64,000 nt of DNA from Sciurus carolinensis (Eukaryota; Chordata; Mammalia; Rodentia; Sciuridae): the NCBI RefSeq assembly GCF_902686445.1, contig NW_025920104.1:1116001-1180000 (forward strand), read 5' to 3'. The notes beneath the pieces were generated by a model. That model was not told the origin of the DNA. It saw only the letters and a list, made by a program, of their open reading frames with translations, and did not search any database. Position 1 is the first letter of the stretch, and the number at the start of each line of letters is the position of its first letter. Below, one piece after another: positions 24,771 through 33,312 of the stretch. A program made the position numbers and the translations under genes.

Positions 24771-24940
24771 ACCTCATCAGGGTCAGCTAATATTTCCATT
24801 CATTTAGGGAATTGTTGCTTTTTGGTTGTGGTTTTGTTGTTTTTGTTTTTGTTGTTCACTTTTCATTTTATTGATGCACTACAATTATACATAATAGTGA
24901 GATTTTTTGTTACATGTTTTTCATGCACACAATATTGCAT

Positions 24941-24953
24941 TAAGGGGATTCTT
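24941..24953. repeat. Target duplication of split SINE (left)
   Basis: taaggggattctt. The identical 13-mer is found at 31332-31344, immediately after the far end of the SINE that was later split by the L1. Confidence 0.9.
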
Positions 24954-25036
24954 TTCTTTTTCTTTCTTTTTTTTTTTTTTTGGTACTGGGGATTGAGCCC
25001 AGGACACATTTCTCCTGAGCTACATCCCCAGTCCTT
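24954..25036 (-). mobile_element. SINE 3' part, interrupted by L1
   Basis: A poly-T tract is followed by 'tggtactggggattgagccc' and 'ctgagctacatccccagtcctt', the inverted ID-type half of the composite SINE. The element continues at 31201-31331 on the far side of the 6.15-kb L1 insertion. The two parts rejoin at the duplicated ccccagtcctt and together make one full-length SINE. Confidence 0.92.
25026..25036. repeat. L1 target duplication (left copy)
   Basis: ccccagtcctt, repeated at 31190-31200. It lies within SINE sequence on both sides, so it marks the integration site of everything between 25037 and about 31189. Confidence 0.9.
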
Positions 25037-25445
25037 ATTTTTTTGTTTGTTTATTTATTCATTTTTATTTGTTCTAATTAGTTTTACATGCAGAGGAATG
25101 CATTTTGACTCACTGTACACAAAAGGAGCATGACTTTTCACTTCTCTGGTTGTACACAGTGCAGTCACACCATTCATGCAATCATACACATACATAGGGT
25201 AATAATGTCTGTCTCAGTCTACTATCTTTCTTTCCGCCACCTCGTCCCACCACATTTTTCTCTATACCATCCGAAGTTTCTCCATTCTTTCCTTACTCCA
25301 CTACCACTGGACCCCATTTTGTATCATCATCCACTTATCAGAGAAAACATTTGGCCTTTGGTATTTTGGGATTGGTTTACTTCACTTAGCATGATATTCT
25401 CCAGCTCCATCCAATTACCTGCAAATGCTATAATTTCTTTCTTCT
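25037..25445 (-). mobile_element. Second L1 3' end appended to the L1
   Basis: In minus orientation it reads the end of ORF2 ('aattatagcatttgcaggta', 'atcatgctaagtgaagtaaa') and then a 3'UTR ending in 'gagtcaaaatgcattcctct' and an A-rich tail. It matches the L1 at 18513-19150 and is unlike the 3'UTR of the L1 directly upstream. No target duplication separates the two; the only duplication encloses both. It is either a transduced downstream L1 end or a template-switch product. Confidence 0.8.
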
Positions 25446-25638
25446 TTTTTTTGATTTTTTTTTATTATTGAATAAAAATGGGATACATGTTGTTTCTCTA
25501 TTTGTACATGGAGTCAAGGCATACCATTTGTGTAATCATAAATTTACATAGGGCAATGATGTTTGATTCATTATTTTTTCCTTTCCCCCCCACCCCTCTA
25601 CACAGTCCTTCCTTCCTCCATTCTTACCACCCTTCTTA

Positions 25639-25680
25639 TCCCTAACCCTAAACCTAACCCTTACCCTAATGCTAACCCCT
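25639..25680 (-). repeat. Telomere-like repeats in L1 3'UTR
   Basis: The plus strand reads degenerate CCCTAA units (ccctaaccctaaacctaacc, then cttaccctaatgctaacccc). In L1 sense this is a TTAGGG-like G-rich tract just after the ORF2 stop. The other copy of this L1 subfamily, at 42774-42808, has the same feature, so it belongs to the element and is not a telomeric insertion. Confidence 0.88.
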
Positions 25681-25701
25681 CCCACCCCCCATTATATGTC
25701 C

Positions 25702-28700
25702 TCATCCGCTTATCAGCGAGATCATTCCTCCTTTACTCCTTTACTTTTTTGAGATTGGCTTATCTCACTTAGCATGATATTCTCCAATTTCATCCATTTG
25801 TCTGCAAATGCCATAATTTTATCATTCTTCATTGCGGACTAATATTCCATTGTATATATATGCCACTGTTTCTTTATCCATTCATCAACTGAAGGACATC
25901 TAGGTTGGTTCCACAATCTGGCCATGGTGAATTGAGCAGCTATGAACATTGATGTGGCTGTATCTCTGTAGGACACTGATTTTAAGTCCTTTGGGTATAG
26001 GGCCAAGGAGTGGGATAGCTGGGTCAAATGGTGATTCCATTCCAAGCTTTCTGAGGAATCTCCGTACTGCTTTCCAGAGTGGCTGCACTAATTTGCAGCA
26101 CCACCATCTATGTAGGAGTGTACCTTTCTCCCCACATTCTCGCCAACACATGTTGTTGCTTTTATTCCTGATAATCGCCATTCTAATTGGGGTGAGATGG
26201 AATCTTAGGGTGGTTTTGAATTGCATTTCTCTTATTACTAAGGATGTTGAACATTTTTTCATATATCTGTTGATTGCTTGTACATCTTCTTCTGTGATGT
26301 ATGTGTTCATTTCCTTAGCCCATTTGTTGATTGGATTATTTGTATTCTTGGTGTAGAGTTTTTTGAGTTCTTTATAGATTCTGGAAATTAGCGCTCTATC
26401 TGAAGTATGGTTGGCAAAGATATTCTCCCACTCTGTAGGCTCTCTCTTCACATTACTGAGAGTTTCCTTTGCTGAGAGAAAGCTTTTTAGTTTGAATCTA
26501 TCCCAGTTGTTGATTCTTGCTTTTATTTCTTGTGCTATGGGAGTCCTGTTAAGGAAGTCTGGTCCTAAACCAACAAGTTGAAGGTTTGGACCTACTTTTG
26601 CTTCTATAAGATGCAAGGTCTCTGGTTGATTCCGAGGTCCTTGATCCATTTTGAGTTGAGTTTTGTGTAGGGTGAGAGATAGGGGTTTAATTTCATTCTG
26701 TTGCATATGGTTTTCCAGTTTTCCCAGCACCATTTGTTGAAGAGGCTATCATTTCTCCATTGCATATTTTTGGCCCCTTTGTCTAGTATGAGAAAATTGT
26801 ATTTATTTGGGTTTGTGTCCATTTACTCTATTTTGTACCATTGATCTACCTGTCTACATTGGTACCAATACCTTCCTGTTTTTGTTACTATTGCTTTGTA
26901 GTACAGTTGAAGATCTGGTATTGGGATACCCCCTGCTTCGCTCTTTCTACTGAGGATTGCTTCAGCTATTCTGGGTTTTTTATTCTTCCACATGAATTTC
27001 TTAATTGTTTGCCCTTTTCTGCAAGGTACATCTTTGGGATTTTAATTGGAATTGCATTGAATCTGTAAAGCACTTTTGGTAGTATGGCCATTTTGACAAT
27101 ATTAATTCTGCCTATCCAAGAACATGGGAGATCTTTCCATCTTCTAAGGTTTTCTTTTATTTCTTTCTTTAGTGTTCTGTAGTTCTCATTGTAGAGGTCT
27201 TTCATCTCTTTTGTGAGATTGATTCCCAAGTATTTTATTTTTTTTGATGCTATTGTGAATGGGGTAGATTTCCTAAATTCTCTTTCTGAAGATTCATCAC
27301 TTATGTATAAAAATGCATTGGATTTATGAGCATTGATCTTGTAACCTGCTACTTTACTAAATTCACTTATGAGTTCTAAAAGTTTTCTCGTGGAATTTCC
27401 AGGTTCCTCTAAATATATAATCATGTCATCAGCAAACAAGGAAAGTTTGAGTTCTTCTTTTCCAATTCCTATCCCTTTAATTTCTTTGGTTTGTCTAATT
27501 GCTCTGCCTAGAGTCTCAAGGATGATGTTGAATAAAAGTGATGATAGAGGGCATCCCTGCTTTGTTCCAGTTTTTAGGGGGAATGCTTTCACTTTTTCAC
27601 CATTTAGAATGATATTGTCCATGGGCTTAGCGTATATGGCCTTATAATGTTAAGGAATGTTCCCACTACCCCAATTTTTTCTAGTGTTTTGAGCATGAAG
27701 GGATGCTGTATTTTATCGAATGCTTTTTCTGCATCTATTGAGATAATCATGTGATTCTTAACTTTAAGTCTGTTGATATGGTTAATGACATTTATTGATT
27801 TCCAAATGTTGAACCAACCTTGCATCCCTGGGATAAAACCCACTTGATCGTGGTGCACTATCTTTTTAATATATTTTTGTATGCGATTTGCTAAAATTTT
27901 GTTGAGAATTTTTGCGTCGATGTTCATTAAGGATATTGGTCTGAAATTTTCTTTCCTCGATGTGTCTCTGTCTGGTTTAGGTATCAGGGTGATATTGGCT
28001 TCATAGAACGAGTTTGGAAGGGTTCCCTCCTCTTCTATTTCATGGAATACTTTGAGGAGTATTGGAATGAGCTCTTCTTTAAAGGTTTTGTAGAACGCGG
28101 CTGAGAACCCATTTGGTCCCGGACGTTTCTTTGTTGGTATGCTTTTGATGACCTCTTCTATTTCATTGCTTGAAATTGATTTATTTAAGTTGTGTATGTC
28201 CTCCTCGTTCAGTTTAGGTAATTCATATGTGTCTAGAAACTTGTTGATGTCTTTGAGGTTTTCTGTTTTGTTGTAGTATAGATTTTCAAAATAGCTTCTA
28301 ATTATGTTTTGTATTTCAGTCGTGTCTGATTGTGATATTTCCTTGTTCATTCCGAATTTTAGTAATTTGGGTTTTCTCTCATCTTCTCTTTGTTAGTGTG
28401 GCTAAGGGTTTATCAATTGTTTATTTTTTCAAGAAAGTGTATTCGTTCTTTGTTGGATGGTATATTCTATATATGTTGATTAAGACTAAATTGTTGATTG
28501 TATTATGGTTTCTTTATTCAATTTTTGTTTGGAAGATCTATCCAGTGGTGACAGAGATGTGTTAAAATCACCTAGTATTATTGTGTTGTTGTCTATTTGA
28601 TTTCTGGAATTGAGAAGGATTTGTTTGATGGATGTGGATGAGCCAATGTTCGGGGCATAGATATTTATGATTGTTATGTCTTGCTGATTTATGCTTCGCT

Positions 28701-29010
28701 TAAGCAGCATGTAATGTCCTTCTTTATTCCTTCTGACTAGTTTTGGCTTGAAGTCCACATTATCTGAAATGAGGATGGATACTCCAGCTTTTTTGCTGTG
28801 TCCGTGTGCATGGTATGTTTTTTCCCATCCTTTCACCTTTAGTCTATGGATATCTCTTTCTATGAGATGAGTCTCTTGCAGGCAGCATATTGTTGGATTT
28901 TTCTTTTTAATCCAATCTGCCACTCTATGTCTTTTGATTGATGAGTTCAGGCCATTATTATTCAGGGTTATTATTGTGATATGATTTGTATTCCCAGTCA
29001 TTTGACTCAT
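25702..29010 (-). pseudogene. L1 ORF2 (EN-RT), broken
   Basis: ORF2 encodes the endonuclease and reverse transcriptase that nick the target and copy L1 RNA. The N-terminus (from 29010) shows the endonuclease phrases LNNNGLNSS, CCLQETHL and LGDFNT. The RT part carries [33 protein letters not shown] and the catalytic FADDMIIY (about 27440). The C-terminal part has the [11 protein letters not shown] segment, and near 25839 TMEY is followed by a premature TAG. The family length is about 1,275 codons, but only about 3.3 kb remains. At about 28431-28440 the endonuclease phrase EYTFF runs straight into FLEKINN, a phrase from about 200 codons further on, so the endonuclease C-terminus with its SDH catalytic histidine is missing. 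Further frameshifts occur near 27610 and 26800. Not functional. Confidence 0.92.
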
Positions 29011-29057
29011 TTTTGTTTTTTGACATGATTTGGTTTCTCCTGTATTTGGCTATTCCT

Positions 29058-30108
29058 TTAGGTTTGTTCCTCCTGTTGCTGATTTGCATCATTGTTTTTC
29101 ATCTCTTCCTCATAGAATATTTTCCTGAGAATGTTCTGTAATGCCGGCTTTCTTTTTGTAAATTCCGTTAGCTTTTGTTTATCAGGGAAGGATCTTATTT
29201 CGTTGTCAAATCTGTAAGTAAGTTTTGCTGGGTATAAGATTCTTGTTTGGCTTCCATTTTCTTTCAGGGCTTGGTAAATGTTGTTCCAGGCCCTTCTAGC
29301 TTTTAGGGTCTGGATTGAAAAATCTGCTGATATTCTTATTGGTTTCCCTCTGAATGTAATTTGATTCTTTTCTCTCAGCGGCCTTTAAAATTCTGTCTTT
29401 ATTTTGTATGTTAGGTATTTTCATAATAATGTGCCTTGGTGTGGTACTGTTGTAATTTTGTATAGTTTGGAGTTCCTATAAGTCTCTTGTACTTGGTTTT
29501 CCATTTTGTTCTTCAGATTTGGGAAATTTTCTGATATTATTTCATTGAATGGATTGTTCATTCCTTTGGTTTGTTTCTCTAAGTCTTCCTCAATCCCAAT
29601 AATTCTTAAATTTGGCCTTTTCATGATATCCCATAATACTTGTAGATTCTGTTCATGATTTCTTACCATCTTCTCTGTTTGGTCAACTTTGTTTTCAAGA
29701 TTAAATATTTTTTCTTCAATGTCTGAGGTTCTGTCTTCCAGTTGTTCTATCCTATTGGTTATGCTTTCTATGGAGTTTTCAATGTGGTTTATTGTTTCCT
29801 TCATTTCAAGGATTTCTGGTTTTTTTTTTTTTCAGTATCTCTAACTCTTTATTGAAATGATCTCTTGCTTCCCGTATTTGGTCTTTTCACTGTTGATTGG
29901 TGCGATCATTTAATGCCTGCATTTGCTCTTTTATCTCCTCCTTGAATGCCTGCATTTGCTCTTTCATCTCCTCATTAGCTTCTCTGATCGTTTTAATTAT
30001 GTACATTCTGAACTCCCTTTCTGACATTTCTTCTGCCATGCTGTCATTGGGTTTTATTGATAGATTATCTAGGTTTGTCTGGGACATTTTCTTCCCTTGT
30101 TTTCTCAT
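29058..30108 (-). pseudogene. L1 ORF1 (RNA-binding), broken
   Basis: ORF1 protein is a trimeric coiled-coil RNA chaperone that coats L1 RNA. A start at 30108 (MRKQGKKMSQ) leads into a glutamate/lysine-rich coiled coil. The RRM-type core follows (KRPNLRIIGIEED, ISENFPNLKNKM), and the C-terminal domain (GKPIRISADFS, RRAWNNIYQALKE, YPAKLTYRF) ends in a TAA at about 29058. The frame is broken by a TGA at 29887, by a shift at the 13-T run 29820-29832, and by another shift near 29430. An 11-residue coiled-coil segment (KEQMQAFKEEI / KEQMQALNDRT) is duplicated as a 33-bp tandem at about 29912-29975. Confidence 0.9.
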
Positions 30109-31189
30109 ATTGGTTAGATGTCAGTTGGACCCTGAGATATTGCAGATTTCCTCTATTGGCTTATAGTGTCCCTGTAGATTTCCAGTGTATCACCTCCCAG
30201 CTTTCATTAGCCTGAAGTCTTGGAGGAACTTGATAATGCAGTGCTTCCAAAGAAAGCTGTCCTTAGCCCCCTACTGGTTCTACGGTTTGGAGCTGGCTCT
30301 GTGCGGAAAGGTTCTCACCTGACTGGCCTGCACCACGCAGTTGGCTGTGTAGGAGGAGCCCTCCGCTGGAGTGTGCAAGGCTACCTGGGGAAGACTCTAA
30401 CTGCCCTGCCCTTCTCCGATAAGCTGCCCCTATCTGTACCTGCCACCCAGGCCGAGCTTCATCCGGTGGGGGAGACTCACCCCGTGGCTCTATTTCAGTC
30501 CGAGTCTCTCAATGCCTCCCCTTCTTGAATCCTGGGTTCTGGAACGACTGGAGATGCAGTCACCCTCTAGTCTGCCATCTTGGATCACCCCATGGAAAGA
30601 GCCTGCGGTCGGAGGGGGCAAGGCCACCTGTTGAAGTCTCTGACTGCCCTGCCCTGATCCCAGAGGCTGCTTACGGGTCGATGTTCTTCATTGGCTTGGG
30701 GACTCGTGGCTGGCTCTGTGTAGAAAGGCTCTCACTGGGCGGTCTGCTCTGAGAAGCTAGCCTTGAAAGGTGTCTCCCGCCGCAGGGGGCTGGGCTGCTT
30801 GGGGAAGTCTCTGGCTGCCCTGTCCTGGTCCCTAAAGCTGCTTGCGGGCCGGAGCATGCCACACTGTCTCCGGGACTTGGAGCTGGTTCTCATCCGAAAG
30901 GCTCTCACTGGGGGGCCTGCTCCGAGAAGCTGTAGAAGCTGGCGGTGTGGGAGAGGCCCACCGCTGGAGTGTGCAGCGCTGCCTTGGGAAGACTCTAGCT
31001 GCCCTGCCCTGCTCCCATAAGCCACCTCTATCTGGGCCTGCCACCCAGGCTGAGCTTTACTCGGTGGGCGAGACTTACCCGTGGCTCTATTTTAGTCTGA
31101 GTCTCTCAATGCCTCCCCTTCTTGAATCCTGGGTTCTGGAGCGACTGGAGATGCAGTCACCCTCTAGTTCACCATCTTGGATCGCCCCC
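30109..31189 (-). promoter_or_regulatory. L1 5'UTR with tandem promoter monomers
   Basis: Internal L1 promoter. About 310 bp at 30280-30592 is repeated at about 30875-31189: 'ggagatgcagtcaccctcta' recurs at 30550 and 31148, and 'cccttcttgaatcctgggtt' at 30518 and 31117, an offset of about 599 bp. Each copy begins, in L1 sense, with GATCCAAGATGG, containing a YY1-type CAAnATGG site (plus strand ccatcttgg at about 30575 and 31172). The intervening part holds shorter related blocks ('gaaaggctctcactggg' at about 30725 and 30896). This is similar in design to the monomer promoters of mouse L1. The element starts with a G-run, seen as part of the plus-strand C-run at 31185-31193. Confidence 0.85.
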
Positions 31190-31200
31190 CCCCAGTCCTT
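31190..31200. repeat. L1 target duplication (right copy)
   Basis: ccccagtcctt, identical to 25026-25036. The exact left edge merges with the C-run contributed by the L1 5' end. Confidence 0.88.
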
Positions 31201-31331
31201 TTTTATGTGAGACAGTTACTAGCTAATTTGCTAATGCTCTTGTTCACATGCTGAGCCTGGCCTTGAACTTGGTAATCCTCCTCTTTCCACTTCCCAAGTT
31301 GTGGGGATTACAGATGTGCACTACACCCAAC
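31201..31331 (-). mobile_element. SINE 5' part, interrupted by L1
   Basis: 'gagcctggccttgaacttgg', 'taatcctcctctttccactt' and 'tggggattacagatgtgcac' are the inverted 7SL-type half. It continues the SINE from 25036 and is closed by the target duplication taaggggattctt at 31332-31344. Confidence 0.92.
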
Positions 31332-31344
31332 TAAGGGGATTCTT
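31332..31344. repeat. Target duplication of split SINE (right)
   Basis: taaggggattctt, identical to 24941-24953. It marks the original site of the SINE before the L1 arrived. Confidence 0.9.
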
Positions 31345-31794
31345 CATTGGGTTTTGCAGTATGTTTTTTCATTGTGGCAACTCAATAAAATCTTCAGATT
31401 GTGTAACTGTCCTGTATACCCACATCTGGATCATTGGGATGAGCACCTTCCTTCTAATTATAGAGTTATGATTTTATTCAGTTTATAATTCAGTAAATTC
31501 TCAAATGCACACAGAATTCACACAAATCTCTTGTCCTGCTCTGGCATCATGAAAGAGACAACATCAGTTTGGGTACCTGTAGACTTGATTTCAGATATTA
31601 CCTCTCCATCAATTACTAAGTTATCTGATGATAGGTATAATACATATCCTTAAAGGTAATATTAGATGATAATATCTACATGTTGTGAATATTATTATTT
31701 TGTAAGGATCAGCTCACCTCATAATCAAAGAAAGAAGGGATTTTTTTTCCCTGACTGGTCATTAGCCTGTCTCACGGATGACTGCCTCCTGATT

Positions 31795-32160
31795 CCAACA
31801 GATCTTTTCCTCCGTCCCTTCTCCCCAGTCCTCTCCCTGCTCTTCCTCCTTCTCCTCCTCCCTTTTATCTTAAACTTTATTGTGGTAACACATTTACTAT
31901 CATACCTACCTCTGAACTCCTTTTATACATTCTTGTTACCCTCCATATGGTGTCATACAGCAGGTCTCTAGGGTTCATTCACCTTGTTTGAAAAGTTTTG
32001 CCTGTTGATCCTCCTTTTTCCGCTCCCCTCAGACTCTAGCAGTCACTATTTCATTCCTTGATTCTATGAATTTGATTATTTTTTATTCCTCATAGAAGTG
32101 GAATTGTGGATGTTTTTCCTCTGTGTCTGACTTATTTCACTTAACATAATAAAATTAATA
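31795..32160 (-). mobile_element. Old L1 3' end fragment
   Basis: In antisense, 'tgaatttgattattttttat', 'tcctcatagaagtggaattg' and 'cttatttcacttaacataat' follow the end of older L1 subfamilies. A long pyrimidine stretch (31800-31865) corresponds to the purine-rich L1 3'UTR. Confidence 0.6.
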
Positions 32161-33210
32161 TAGGTTAACAATTATGCTCAAGCCTAAAAGTCTTTCTTCT
32201 GGATAATTCACCTTACCTCACTTCTGCCCCTTCTCCTTATGAAGTGAGTCTCTGATGACCAGGAGGGTAGTGTGGGTGGTTCTGTGTGTCTACTCCAGGT
32301 TCCTTACACAACAACTGTGTGGTAGACACCGTGTTTTCCCTAACACGTCAGCAGACTCTGCCCACATCCATCTCCACTTGATACCATGTATTCTTACAAA
32401 GGAATTTTTGGCTTTCATGGTGATCTGGTTGTATTCTCCATGCTCTGGAGCACTTAAATTTGGGCACTTCTGGTCACTGGAAATTTGAATTTTAGATATT
32501 TTTGAAAGCACTTAGTTATTTGGGGAGCTCACTCATCTTCTTCTATCAGCATAATTTCTAATTCTCTAGGTTTTCATCTTATTTGAAAGATTTCTGAGTC
32601 TTGAATTATCTATTCTTCCAGAATCATTTTCTTTTCCTTTTTGCTGGAAGGAATAGCATTTCCCTTCCCTTGGGTGTTCTTGTATCTGGTCTTCTACATA
32701 CAAGAACTCATGAGCAACCAGACGCAATCTGTTTTCATGAGCAGGCCATCATATTTACACTGATGTTTATTCAAGAACACTTGAAGGTCTCTGTTGAGCA
32801 GTATTACTAAGGATTTAATCATCTTTTAGAGGTGGAGTTAGTAACATTTCCTCTGGATTTTTCCATCTAAAACCTCTGCATTTTTCTTTGGAAAGCATTG
32901 AATAAATATGTCTCATAGACTTGCTGTTGGTTGAACTCTTTGGTCTTCATGGATCCTGCCAAGAAAATATTTATCTTAACTTCACACAGAGAGTGATCTG
33001 CATTAATTATGAGTGAGGTAGCTATATGTAGGAAACGTGATGAAAGGGCCACACTCAGGGGCATTTCCAATTAAAACCATGCGAGAGCAGAAATAAGGAT
33101 AAACTTGTCCATTTTTGTGAAATCCAGTTGTATTTCTCCTCTTTTTATTTGTTCTGTGTGCCAAATGAGTGAGAAACTAATGGCAGAATGCTATGTAGCA
33201 TCTTTTTACT
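32161..33210. other. Unassigned DNA
   Basis: No repeat or gene recognised. Open frames are short and lack motifs. Confidence 0.35.
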
Positions 33211-33212
33211 GG

Positions 33213-33312
33213 TGTGTGTGGCGGGGGGAGAGGGAGAGGAGAAAGTAGGGAGAGAGGGGAGAGGAGAGGCAGAGAGAGAAGAAGAGAGAGAGAGAGTAGG
33301 GGGAGAGACAGA
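33213..33312 (+). repeat. Purine-rich (GA)n tract
   Basis: About 100 bp almost entirely G and A on the plus strand (gggggagagggagaggag ... gagagagagagagtaggg). Such homopurine tracts can form triplex (H-) DNA. It explains the arginine/glutamate-rich open frames over it. Confidence 0.9.

Larger units (their letters stand above)
25037..31189 (-). mobile_element. Near full-length L1, composite 3' end
   Basis: A minus-strand LINE-1 with every region in order: G-run start and repeat-built 5'UTR (about 31189-30109), ORF1 (30108-29058), ORF2 (29010-25702), 3'UTR, an A-rich tail near 25445-25475, and then about 400 bp of a second L1 3' end whose own A-rich tail ends at 25037. The whole unit is flanked by an 11-bp target duplication inside a SINE. 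ORF1 and ORF2 carry frameshifts and stops, and ORF2 lacks a large internal block, so the copy is dead. Percent divergence from active copies cannot be estimated here. The nested position shows it is younger than the SINE it entered. Confidence 0.93.

Noticed and set aside
25639..25680. Interstitial telomere or chromosome-fusion scar
   Set aside because: The same motif occurs at the same place in a second L1 copy (42774-42808), so it is part of the L1 3'UTR.
26841..28565. Plus-strand open frames over the L1
   Set aside because: They are antisense shadows of ORF2; the minus strand shows the endonuclease and reverse-transcriptase motifs.
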